Shown: positions 53,656 to 64,000 of the stretch, in pieces | Numbering within the stretch: position 1 is the stretch's first letter | Layout of the letters: every line of letters begins with the position of its first letter | DNA from: Simmondsia chinensis | Lineage: Eukaryota; Streptophyta; Magnoliopsida; Caryophyllales; Simmondsiaceae | Length of the DNA: 64,000 nucleotides | Assembly: GCA_018398585.1 (NCBI GenBank) | Contig: JAGTTD010000007.1 | Span: forward strand, 36,546,911 to 36,610,910 | Reading direction: 5' to 3' | The notes under the pieces: model-generated | What the model was told of the DNA's origin: nothing | Databases searched by the model: none | Seen by the model: the letters and a program-made list of their open reading frames with translations, nothing else | Translations under genes and position numbers: made by a program

Positions 53656-54554
53656 TGTTGAATATAATTAGAGTATAATTCATTTATCGTGTATACATTG
53701 TAAACACATTCTAAGCCATTTTATCACAAAGTAACATCCCCGTAAAAAAGGTACCCATTAAACAAAAGACATATGTCTTGATGACAATTCTAAGTCATTT
53801 CATCACGAAGTGACTTTCCTTAAAAAATAAAACCTAAAGAACCATTAAGAAAAAATGCATATGTCTTAATAAAAGAATATATCTTTTAGTAAAAAAGTAT
53901 CTATTATATTATATATTATATATATTTTATTATTGCCAAATCTCTCCCTCTTTTAAAGTCCTCAAATTCTAAGCCGTGCATTTCTAAAGCCCCACTAAGG
54001 AAAAGGCATATGTATCCTTAGAAAAAGACATATGTCTTAATAAAAGAACATGTCTTTTAATAAAGAGGCATGTGCCTTTGATATGAATCTTTGTAAAGAG
54101 ACGCGTCTTTTAGTGAAAAAACATATTTATTAAAGAAGAGATATGTATGAAAAGACACATCTACTAATGAAAGAACACGACCATTGGTATTTATTAATAA
54201 ACAAACGATGATTTGGTGTCTTTAGGGTGAAGAGTTATGTCTCTTCGTGAAGGGATGTGTCTCTTCATGCAGGTATATGTCTCTTTATGAAAAAACACTT
54301 GAAAAACTATAAACAACCCCTCCATTCTCATGATTAGAGCATATCAAAAACATGACTAGTAAAACTTTATTTTCTCATTCCTTAGGTCTCGGTCATCCTT
54401 TTTCTTTGAGCTCTTACTCTCACTTTATTTTGAGTTTCATTGTATCTCTAAAACTATTTCGGCATCCATAAAATAAGTACTAAGGAAAGTGGTTCACTAC
54501 ACACTTTAAAACCGGTGACTGATTTTGATACCTATTTATACTATTTCCCTAACA
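53656..54554 (+). repeat. Candidate solo LTR with palindromic 24-bp modules
   Basis: Begins TGTTGAATATAATTAG and ends TTTCCCTAACA, a TG...CA frame of ~0.9 kb. 53765-54280 holds many modules like AAAAGACATATGTCTTAATA, several perfect palindromes, before the conserved 3' part shared with 52090-52437. No primer site, coding region or TSD was found, so the LTR call is inference. Confidence 0.45.
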
Positions 54555-54675
54555 AAGCCCCTGTACACGAGTAGTCCCTAAGAGCCCCATTTTAGATTTT
54601 TTATATAGAACAGGTCATCTTGAGTAAAATTGAAGCACCTATGTCCCTAAGAGGTGCTTCAATAGAAGATATTGT

Positions 54676-56150
54676 GGATTTTATACGATTTTGATTTTAA
54701 ATGATCAAAAAATCTCTAATTAACGAAGATAAAATCAATTAGTGAAGTGAAATTAAGAACTTAGGGATTGATTTTGTGAATAAACGGGTAAAGATATGAA
54801 TTTTTTGAAAGATTTAAGATAATGGGTAGAGATTTTGGGGGAGTGAGGAGAGAGAAAAAGAGGGGGGAGAGAGTCGTGGTAAGGAGCGAGGAGAGCCATT
54901 GCTTGAAATAACATTGAAAAAAAAATATATTTTTAAAACTAAACTTTAAAAAATTTATTTCTTCAGATGACATCCATATATACTTAATATTTTTTTTTTA
55001 TTTTATTTAATAAATTATTTATTTATTTATTATAATTAAAAAATATGATGAATTAAAAAAAATTATAAATGTATTGGAAATTTTCTATTGAAATTGAGTT
55101 TTTTAAAAGAAAAAAAAAAGTCAAATGATAACATGGATGTCATTTAGGAAAATAATTTTATTTGAAAGTTCGTTTTGAAAATATTTTTTATTTTGGTGCT
55201 ATTTCGGGGCTTAGCTCGGGAGGGGTTGGGGAGTTTGCAGTTTGTATGTAATACATGAAAAGGTGCTTCATGCGAGGACGCTATTTTCTTTTCCTTTTTA
55301 TTTTTTTGATTTGACGTACGTAAAATAATCGTATATCACATATTATATGAGAAAAATATATCTTTTGATGTATTTATTTATTAATTATAAATTTCCTATC
55401 TAGAAACACTTATTTTTCCATATTAGAATTTCTAATCTATATCACTTCACCTCTTCAACTCTTAAACGGTTAAACGATTATCTACTATTTATATCTATAT
55501 CTACATAAGATGTTTAATTTATGATAAATCAATCTTTTTTCTCTAAATTTATATATGTATAAGTCATTATATAAACAAATTCTATTTTTTATGTTAATAA
55601 TATAATAATATTCTTAAATTATTTACATATACGAAGTATTTTTGATTGATATCGACTAAGTTACAAATTTTTTTTTTTTTTTTTTTTGACAGGAGACTAA
55701 GTTACAAGTTGAGAGATAAATATGCATGTGGGAAGAATTAGAATTCCTTTTTTTTGATATATTTTAAGATAATATACAATATCATGATAATCACGAGATT
55801 GAAATCTTAAGATATTCTGTTAGAGAATAAAATTATTATTAGTTTTATTTAATAGTTTAAACTTTTAGGTTTGTTAGTTTATTAATAAGATAGATAATAT
55901 CTTTGGTAACCGTATACAAAAATAATAATGTATGTAAATTTTGATCAGTAAAGAACCGTCTTTATCAAATTGATTAACCTTTATTATTTATATAAAATTA
56001 TATGAGTTTTAGGTCATTGTTATGGTATTTTTAAGTATATTTATTGGCTATATATAATACAACAACTCGATGTTAACAGAAACATTGAAAAAATTTAATT
56101 TTTATTATTTAAGAAAATATACTAACTAATATATTTGCCACTTAGTATTG
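54676..56150 (-). repeat. Left arm of inverted duplication of the Pumilio promoter/leader
   Basis: Read on the minus strand this arm matches 57642 back to ~56200: GGATTTTATACGATTTTGAT, GATTGATTTTGTGAAxAAACGGGTAAAGATA, GAGAGAGTCGTGGTA, GCTTCATGCGAGGACGCTAT, ACATATACGAAGTATTTTTGATT and GAAATCTTAAGATATTCTxTTAGAGAATAAAATTATT all recur in order. By eye similarity is ~80-88 percent. It includes a copy of the pyrimidine-rich leader but no coding sequence. Confidence 0.8.
54900..55220. repeat. MITE inserted in the left arm
   Basis: Absent from the right arm. AAATATATTTTTAAAACTAAACTTT...TCAGATGACATCCAT at the left is inverted as ATGGATGTCATTTAGG...GAAAGTTCGTTTTGAAAATATTTTT at the right. Confidence 0.55.
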
Positions 56151-56199
56151 CGGTTCAAAGATAAACAATATCTTTTTTATTTTTGTAGAAAAATTATGT

Positions 56200-57642
56200 A
56201 TTATAGTTAACATATATTTTGTCATTATTTGGTAACGGATAAATATTCTTTTTTTAAATAGTACATTATAATTAATATATAGAGAATAGAACTTAATTAA
56301 TTTGATAAAGATAGTTATTTACTAATCAAAAGTTACATATACGGATAATAATGGGGTAGGTAAAACCCATTACCTGGGGGTATCCGTCCCGTTTGGGGCG
56401 GGTACGGCATAGATGAGGCGGGTAAAGGGTACGGGTACGGTACACATGTCAATACCCGTGACGAGTATGGGGCGGGTACAGGTATAGGCTTGTACCCGCC
56501 CCGCCCCACCCCTTACCTGCATGTACCTGCATCGCCCCGCCTCGTACCCACATATACCCGCCTCGTAATCACACATTGGAGTTACCCGTTGTGTTATTTT
56601 ATATAAAAAATTTCTTATACAATTTATTATAAGTATGAATTCATGGTTATTATTGAAAGAAAAAAGAAGAGAATTTATGGATAATAAGTTGAATATGAAT
56701 AGGTAACAAAACAGGTACGAAGCGGGTACGGGTGAGCAGGGGTACATGTGTTGTTCTTGTACACAGTTACCAAAATTATTATATTTGGGTATAAGAGTTA
56801 TTCGGAAAAAGCTTTAAATGTTAGATAATGGTTAATAAAGATTAATTTTATAATATATGGTGTTAATAAATCAATAATTCTTAAAGCTTAAATTGTTAAA
56901 TAAAAATTAACAATAATTTTATTCTCTAATAGAATATCTTAAGATTTCAGTCTTACTATTATCATGATATTATACATTATCATAAAATATATCAAAATAA
57001 AGAATTCTAATTCTTCCCGCATTTATATTATCTCTCAACCTGTAGCCTACTTCGTCCATATTAATCAAAAATACTTCGTATATGTAAATAATTTAACAAC
57101 ATCACTACAATATTAACATAAATAAAAATAAAGTTTGCCTATATAATGGTTTATGTATATCTAAATTGAGAAAAAAAAATATGATCTTATCATAAATTAA
57201 ATCTTTTATACAGATATAGACAGAAAATCGAAAATTTGATAAAGGGAGGGGAATGATAACTTCTAATTAATATATATATATATATATATCATATAATATA
57301 TAGTATATAGTATATGTTTATTTTATATATGACAAATCAGAAAAATAAAAAGGAGAAAAAGATAGCGTCCTCGCATGAAGCAACTTTCCATATATTGCAT
57401 GCAGACTGCAAACCTCTCTCCCTCCCTCTCTACCACGACTCTCTCTCTTCCCCTCCCTCTCTCTCTCTCTTCACTCTCCAAAATCTCTACCCCTTTATCT
57501 CAAATCTTCCATAAAAATTGTATCTTTACCCGTTTCTTCACAAAATCAATCCCCAAATCCCTAATTTTCACTTCACTCCTTGATTTTATCTCCGTTAATT
57601 AGATAATTTTTAATCATTTAGAATCAAAATCGTATAAAATCC
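56200..57642 (+). repeat. Right arm of inverted duplication; Pumilio promoter and leader
   Basis: Native promoter side. It contains an (AT)n run at ~57268-57290, CT-rich leader 57415-57480 and sequence to CGTATAAAATCC at 57631-57642, where homology to the left arm stops, 68 bp before the start codon. One MITE (56350-56758) interrupts it. Confidence 0.8.
56350..56758. repeat. GGGTAC-rich MITE, copy 3, in the Pumilio promoter arm
   Basis: GGGGTAGGTAAAACCCATTACC at the left and GGTACGAAGCGGGTACGGGTGAGC at the right, with CCCGCCCCGCCCC in the middle. The left arm of the inverted duplication lacks it, so it arrived later. It lies ~1 kb upstream of the start codon. Confidence 0.6.
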
Positions 57643-57709
57643 CAGATTTTCCGCTATAAAACCCTCCTGAAAACCCTAAATATTTTGTTAATCTCTTTAT
57701 GTTAACGCA

Positions 57710-60700
57710 ATGGAGAGGGGTTCTGGGTTCTCCCCTTCAAACCACAGCCCTTCTTCTAGCGCCGCCATGCTAGAGACTCCAAACGACGCCGTTTTCGATC
57801 CCCTCCGCCGCCGTAATACGCTGCCGGAAAGTTCTGTTCAAGGGGGGACGCAAACCCTAGAATCTGCCTTTTCTGGGTTGAGTTTGAGTAATGGGTACAG
57901 TGATAATGTTGATCTTTCTAGGAATCTGAGTGCTTATGGTAATGGGGTTGATTCATTTTGGAGAAATGATTTGTTAAACTCTTTGAGTTCTGTTCAATCT
58001 TCATCATCATCGTCAATGGGTTTAGGGTTTTTGAATGATGGGTTGATGAATCAAAGGGGGTTTTATAATCATTATAATCATGAGCATCATCAACGTGTGA
58101 ATCTTGATTGTGATTATAATGGGGCTAATCAAAATTCTGGGCTTTTGAATGATGGGGTGATGAATCAAATAGGGTTTTGTAATCATTATAATCATGAACA
58201 ACATCATCAATGTATGAATCTTGATTGTGGTTATCAAAATTCTGGGTTTTTGAATGATGGGGTAATGAATCAAAGGGGGTTTTATAGTCATCATAATCAT
58301 GAACAACATCATCAATGTGTGAATCTTGATTGTGTTTGTAATGGGATTAATCAAAGTTCTGGGTTTTTGAGGTCTGAGCAATTATATAATCACAATTTCT
58401 ACGGTAATCTATCAAGAAGTTTAGTTGGTGGATATGTGCCTGAGAGAACTGAAGTTTCAAGACCCAACTTGTATGCTCGACGATCGCCTCGTAATAGGTT
58501 GAATACGAACCAATATAGGTTGAATTTGGAGGATTTGAGAGGGAAAATTGTAGCATTGGCAAAGCATCAAACCGGGTGTCGTGTTTTACAGCAGAAGTTT
58601 GAGAATCCAAGGAAGGAGGAGATTGATTTGGTTCTTGATGAGGTTCTTTATGAAATTGGTGATCTTATGAAACACTCTTTTGCTAACTATCTTATGCAGA
58701 CGCTCGTTGCAATTTGTACTGAAGAACAGAGGGGAAGTATTCTTCTTTGTTTGAGTAGACAGCGACAATTTGTTGATGTTTGTTTAGATGGTCATGGGTA
58801 TGTTTAGTTCTTTTGTTTTGATCTGTATACACTCTCCTTATTGGAAAATTTTCAATTAAAAATGTTGTTTCTTGAAATCTTTGTCTTTGTCTTTATAGAA
58901 GAATATGGTTTCGGTACATGAATTTGTATGAGGTTGATATGTGCCCAAATTAGGTATATAGGCCTATAATATTAGGATAGAAGAGTGGGTCTGGTCAAGT
59001 GAGGGATAAACCCTTGATATATGGTGGTAGAGAGTTGTATTAGAAACCAAGCAATGAAATCATATTTCCCTTCTATCTTTCTATATACCCTTTTAGTTCC
59101 AATCATTTACTGCTTTACTTTAGTTTCAGTCTATTTTTCAGTTTCAGATCGTATCAACTGGTAAAATTTTACCAACTTGAGATTGAGTGAAACATATATA
59201 ATTTGAGATTGTGATGGAAATGTTTTCCCTCTATGAAGGAGAATGCTTTCCCCTTTCCTTGAGGGAGGAAAACATTTTTCATATCTGTAGTTGTTGTTAT
59301 GAAGTTTTGCAAAGAAGCATAGAATACTTTCCGTTTATTTGAGAGGAATTCAATATTCCCTCGAGAAAAACATTTTCCACATATGTAGTTGCTATGAAGT
59401 TTTGCAATAGAAATGGGACGAAAAACATTTGTTGTTGAAAGAAATGGAGCAAAAATTGTGAAGTTGTCCTATGTTTAAATGGATTTCAATGGTTTATAAT
59501 ATTGCAGGACGCGGGTGATGCAAAAGTTGATTGAGCATCTAGAACGGCCTGAACATATTCGCTTCATTATAAGGGCACTAAGATCTCGAGTGTATCGATT
59601 AATTACTGATATCAATGGCAGTCATGTGATTCAGCAATGCCTGAAGTGTTTCCCTTATGAAGACATTAAGGTGAGAAACATTTCCCTTATGAATTTGTCC
59701 TGTACCTTTTCAAGCCATCATGTTCTTTTTTTCAATGTAGTTGATGTGCATTTAGGATGAATACCTTAGGTTTATTGAATATTTAGTGGATACATTATGG
59801 GTTTTCATGTGAATTCATGTCCGATGCAAACGAGTTGAGCAGTCCTTTGTTTGAACTCAAGCTTAATAAGGGCTTATTGAGCTCAAGTTTGAGTTGGCAT
59901 CTCCTTGTTCCAACTCAAGTTTGATGAGGGCTTCTCGAGCTTGAGTTTAAGCCCATCTATTTTCAAGCTTTGATACATATGATAGAGGCAGCCTGAAGGG
60001 GTAAGGCTGCGTACATCCCCCTCCCTCCCGACCTTGCTTATGCGGGAGCTCTCGAGGCACTGGGTCGGTTGTTGTTGTTGTTGTTGATACATATAATAGG
60101 GCCAAGCTTGTTATAGAGTCGAGCTAGCTATTTGAGTCACTATGAGCCATTATTGAATTATTATTTGGCTAATATCAAATGTTGACAAGCTCCTAGAAGG
60201 CCCTTAACAAGCTCCCATCAAAATGTTCAAGAATGCTAACGGATTGATCAGTGATAGAATCATATTGTTGAGTCGCTCTTTTGCAATATTGCAATTTACT
60301 TGCATTTCTACACTATGCATTCGTGTTGCATCATTGATGGATGATTCAGGCCACAATATATGCCGTTTTATGGCGTGGGTCCTATACATTAGCATGTTCA
60401 ACTGTATTGTTGATGGAACCAAGTCAAAGGTTGATGGAATCAAATCAAAGGTCAATTAGGAGTGTAAATGAGTTGAGTTGACTTACGATTGTGTGCTTCA
60501 TTTCAAGCTTGAGCTCAACCTAGCCGAGCTTGTTAGCTAAATGAGCTAAGCTTGAGCCTAGTAAAGTTCGAGTTCAGCTTGTGAGTGTAAACAAGCCTAA
60601 ATTTCACACAAGTTATTAGTGTAAATACGTCAATCAAGCTAAAGTTGTGCCCAGACTAGCCTAAATCAAGTTTATATGACCATGAGTAATGCGAGTTCGG

Positions 60701-62917
60701 CTTGAAGCTTGGTAAGTTGGGTTTCTAAGCTGAGCTGAGCTTGAGCTCAAGGTTGAAGTTTCCAAGCTCGATGAGCTTTAAGCCAAGCTTAATGCTAAAA
60801 GCCTAACAAGCTCATATACACCCCTAGTTACTATGTAACAAAATTTGAACTAGTAATCATGCTGATTGACATGATGTAGGCCATCACAAAGTGTCGTTGC
60901 ATACAAAAAATTGGACAATGACTGGCTAAAAATGCCTTATATAATGGCTGTTATATTATGCAATGATACTCTTGGAAACCTCATTGGAATTTTGCCTCCA
61001 AGTTGTTGCTTAGCTTTATTAATTACACGTATAACCTAAATTCTCCATAATAAAATTATGGACTTTTTTGGCCAAATTGTGAAAATCTGTTTCTTTTTTT
61101 TTTTTTTTTTTTTTTTTGCTTGAAGCACCTTTTTGCGGAAGCATTTTTGTAAGAGTATTATCAATAGGGGTTATTTTGTTTGAGAAGTTTTTAGTTTTTG
61201 CTTCTACTTTTGCTTAAGAACTAAAGCACTATTTCGCTTCTACTTTAAAGTAGGAAAACAACTTTGGCTATCGAGTCTCTTATCACAGGTTGTTTGTCGC
61301 AGTATCTTCTGAATGAGGTGGTAGACAACTGCTATCAAATTGCGGTAGACAAATACGGTTGTGTTGTGCTGCAATTATGTGTAGAGCATGCTCAAGGCGA
61401 ATGTAGGGAAAGCCTTCTAAACGAGATAATATCAACGGCTCTACATCTAACTCAGGATCATTACGGGTATGTTTTAACCTATCATATGATATGTATGAAG
61501 TAAGGCTCTGTCTATTCTCATAGAAAATAGTTTGTCTTAATTCTATTTTTCCTTTACATAACTTCATAGTGCCTATAATTTCATGCCATATGTTTCACGT
61601 TAACTTCAGCTTGGCCAAGCGTAAACTTCATATGAAACCATTTGATTTAGCAGCAAACATTTTCTTATGGAAAACAAACGGACCCTAGCCTTTCAGATTG
61701 AGCGCTTTAATGCATTCTTGACCGCTTCTCTTTTCTTTATTTTCATCTAGAAACTACGTTGTGCAACACGTTATGCAGTTGAAGGATCCCGAAGTGTCAT
61801 GGAGACTTATTGGAAGGCTAGAAAATGATTATGTCAACCTATCAATGAACAAGTATGGCAGCAACGTCGTGGAGAAGTTCTTGGTAGAATCAAACTACGA
61901 GCAAAAAGTTCGGATTTTGGAGAAGTTTCTGGAAAGTTCTAGTCTTTCTTCGCTCCTCACGGATCCATTTGGCAACTTTGTCATTCAGACGGCACTGAGA
62001 GTTTCTAAGGTTATTCTTATACCTCGTTCTTTCCGATTTTTCGGTGTTATAGCATTCAAAATGACTAATAAAACAATGAACTCAAATAAAAGCATGCCAT
62101 CTTTATATCTTAGATCATATGTTATGCGGTTTATTTCAAAAATGGAGTGAATTTATCCTTGCTTCTGAAAGAAGAACATGAGGAAGTAGCTCAAGTGTTA
62201 AAGTTCCTTTCTGTTGGCAAAAAGAATTTGTCCTCGACATAGTTTTAACTAAAAAATATTTTCTTCTAACTCGTTTGGGAAAATAGTTTCATTGCGCATC
62301 TTCGCATGGAGTTGAGATTTAGTAGATTTGAGGTGAAGCTGGTTGGAAAGAGTTTGAGAACTAGGGATCAGTGTGAAGCCGAAACCTATGAATACCCACG
62401 TCAGAATCATCGAGTTGATGGGAATTAGTTATGTCAAACAGGAAAGAGATCGAAAAAGACATAGTTAGGTTGTATAAGAAAGAGAGCATTTTTGTACACA
62501 CTTTTCCCCCACCTAGTGAGAAAAAACGTCGAGCTCTTCAATTTGACCTGACCCGTCAAGCTTTGGACATTGCCATTGTTTATAATGTTTTGTTGTATAT
62601 TTCACCCGATTCCTGATTCAATTTGTGTATTGTTCAAGTTGACATGTTTTAAATTCACATATAAGACTAAACGGGGTTCCTTCCGAAAGCCATTTTCCAT
62701 TAGGTGAAATAGCCCACTAAACTTACCTATCGATCTCCTCTGTCACAACTCCAATATGAGATTTCTTACTAGACCCACATGTAAAATCCTTAACATGCAG
62801 GGATTCGGTATGGTCCATCAACATCGACAGTTGGTCAGTCTAATTCAGATGAACGTGCGATCAATGCGCAGCGACCCATTTGGAAAGAAGGTCCTGGCCT
62901 GGTTCCGCCAAAAGTAG
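57710..62917 (+). CDS. Pumilio/PUF RNA-binding protein, 5 exons, 596 aa
   Basis: Cytoplasmic post-transcriptional regulator that binds mRNA 3' UTRs. Exons: 57710-58797, 59508-59670, 61303-61466, 61751-62009, 62801-62917, all GT-AG and in frame. The N-terminal ~265 residues are low complexity with three 35-39-residue repeats (106-217). The PUF domain starts near 270 with eight repeats; base-contact triplets read C/R/Q, N/Y/Q, T/R/Q, S/H/Q, C/V/Q, N/Y/Q, S/N/E, N/F/Q, the order expected for a UGUA-type site. A ninth half repeat, SMRSDPFGKKVL, closes the protein. Resembles shorter plant PUFs (APUM7-12 type) rather than the ~900-aa class. Intron 2 is 1.6 kb of GAGCTT elements and a SINE. Confidence 0.92.
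58025..58360 (+). repeat. Three in-frame ~114-bp repeats in the Pumilio N-terminus
   Basis: Units at 58025-58138, 58139-58243 and 58244-58360 encode GFLNDGxMNQRGFYNHYNHE followed by HHQxxNLDC variants. A fourth truncated GFL... start follows. Lengths are 38, 35 and 39 codons, so frame is preserved. Confidence 0.9.
59818..60230. repeat. GAGCTT-family element in Pumilio intron 2, split by a SINE tail
   Basis: CAAACGAGTTGAGCAGTCCTTTG, GGGCTTATTGAGCTCAAG and CAAGCTCCTAGAAGG words; 59986-60085 is inserted. Confidence 0.5.
59986..60085 (+). mobile_element. SINE/RTE tail insertion with 14-bp TSD
   Basis: GATACATATGATAG (59972-59985) recurs with one mismatch at 60086-60099. The 100-bp insert has CCTGAAGGGGTAAGGCTGCG, CCTTGCTTATGCGGGAGC and GAGGCACTGGG followed by (TTG)n; it lacks any 5S or tRNA head. 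Confidence 0.7.
60458..60832. repeat. Second GAGCTT-family element in Pumilio intron 2
   Basis: Left TAGGAGTGTAAATGAGTTGAG and right AACAAGCTCATATACACCCCTA are inverted termini, one of the cleanest copies. Confidence 0.65.
61081..61270. repeat. MITE-like element before Pumilio exon 3
   Basis: T run at about 61094-61118, then GCTTGAAGCACCTTTTTGCGG and TTTGTTTGAGAAGTTTTTAG match the AAGxACTTTTG family. It ends ~30 bp before the exon-3 acceptor. Confidence 0.4.
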
Positions 62918-63700
62918 CACCATGTATGTACCTCCGGCCACAACCATACTCGTACTCGGAGGTGGTGGGCATTTTTGTTGTCCAATATCGTCCATCTCCT
63001 TTTGTTTATTTAGGTGTCTGTCTATGTGTCTGTCTATCTATTTGTCACTCGCTAACTATACACCGATGTTGTTACTTGTGTTGTCTTACGCCTCCTGCTA
63101 CACATTTTTCCGGGGGCCGCCTCTGCCGGTGGCGGTGGTGGGAGAGGGAATAAGTGGTGGCGCCGCCATGTTGAGGGAATGTACAGCTGACCAGCAGTGG
63201 GGGTTTGTGTTAGTTTTTGTGTACTTTTTGTGTTTGTTTAGTTGTTAAGTTGCTTGTCATTGTACTCTTTTTAGGTTCGTTTTTAGTGGATTTTAATTGT
63301 TGTTTTCTTGTTTATGTTAATTTCATTTTAGTGTTTCATTGCTTGAAACAGTGGAGGCAATATTTTATACTTGTTTTGGCTCGTTATTCGATCGGGAGTT
63401 TGTTTGGCTAAGTTGTGAAAAGTGTTTTTGTTCATAAATACTTTTGTATAATCTGCTTTTAATACGGGTATTTTTATCTTATAGCTTTGTAATTTATTGC
63501 TTGGAAAAGTTCTATACCTGTTTTGGCTCATTATAACCAAGCGCTTTGTTTGAAATGTTTTAAGTTTTTATTTTTGCGCTTTTTTTTTTGGTCCTACTAT
63601 GGTTTGCGTGAGGGCTAATATAAATGTGAAAAATGTGGGGTTATTCAATGTTGCTGCCCTTTTTGTACTATAGCTCTGTAGACATTACTTTTATATAAAC
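62918..63700 (+). other. Pumilio 3' UTR and flank
   Basis: Contains a GC-rich stretch (GGGGGCCGCCTCTGCCGGTG near 63114-63133) and T-rich sequence; 63391-63470 resembles the AAAAGxGTTTTTG MITE family. ORFs here are spurious. Confidence 0.35.
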
Positions 63701-63714
63701 AATGTGTAAAAATA

Positions 63715-64000
63715 AGCTGGGGTGCACATCGGTTCATGATCAGATTGAAAATCGAAGTATGTCAAATCATGACACCAAGGATTGGGTTGGTCTAGTCCAA
63801 GATCAGTTAGAAACTGATTCGGACTGGACCGGACTGATTTGGACTGATGTTTCATCTGACGATTACAATTATAACAAGAAAAATACTTTTATATGAAAGT
63901 TAAAAATTAGAAAATAATGATAATAATATAATTTACACAATATATATAATTTAAGGATAATCATACAGGATATTTATATAATTATTAAATAGTAAAAATA
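63715..64000. repeat. MITE of the GGTCC family, cut by the window end
   Basis: GGGGTGCACATCGGTTCATGATC at the left is the inverse of GACCGATGTGCACCCCTA at 50073-50090, and GGACTGGACCGGACTG plus ATAATTTACACAATATATATAATTTAAG match the interior of 49600-50095 in reverse. Confidence 0.55.

Noticed and set aside
1..64000. CRISPR arrays, operons or prokaryotic signals
   Set aside because: None expected or seen; direct repeats here are transposon-derived and the genes are intron-containing.

Overview
This window is nuclear DNA from a dicotyledonous flowering plant. The evidence is GT-AG introns full of transposons, plant-specific gene families (A3-type cyclin, CYP81 P450, plant NRAMP) and typical plant repeats: a Copia element primed by initiator Met-tRNA, TRIMs, a Helitron, MITEs, RTE and L1 LINEs, and SINEs with TTG tails. 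I cannot name the species. All genes lie on the + strand. Roughly a tenth is exon; most of the rest is recognisable transposon debris.

Layout. (1) 181-4870: an apparently intact A3-type cyclin gene, 8 exons, 384 aa. (2) 4871-13000: repeat-rich spacer with two 5'-truncated L1 insertions with target-site duplications (TSDs), a 1.2-kb foldback element, an RTE LINE 3' end, and a 1.75-kb non-autonomous Helitron. (3) 13001-18304: a full-length but disabled Copia retrotransposon with 274-bp LTRs and unusual TA...TA ends. (4) 18374-19953: a CYP81-type P450 pseudogene lacking its first ~140 codons. (5) 19954-22838: locally duplicated spacer. (6) 22839-26547: a second CYP81-type P450 that reads as an intact 497-aa protein, but only if two TE-filled segments inside its usual first exon are spliced out. 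(7) 26548-37192: spacer with MITEs, TRIMs, SINEs and LINE remnants. (8) 37193-44885: an NRAMP metal transporter, 4 exons, 535 aa. (9) 44886-57700: spacer with 5S-rRNA-headed SINEs, MITEs, LTR remnants, and a ~3-kb inverted duplication of the promoter/leader of the next gene. (10) 57710-62917: a Pumilio/PUF RNA-binding protein, 5 exons, 596 aa. (11) 62918-64000: its 3' flank and the start of a MITE.

The genes do not form a pathway: cell cycle, specialised oxidation, metal transport and mRNA control are simply neighbours. The most notable signals are a SINE family with a complete 5S rRNA head and a tail shared with an RTE LINE in the same window; two candidate TE-borne introns in the CYP81 gene, one absent from its neighbouring paralogue; and the inverted copy of the Pumilio promoter/5' leader. 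Exon boundaries were placed by eye from reading frame, splice consensus and family conservation; repeat boundaries without a TSD are approximate.
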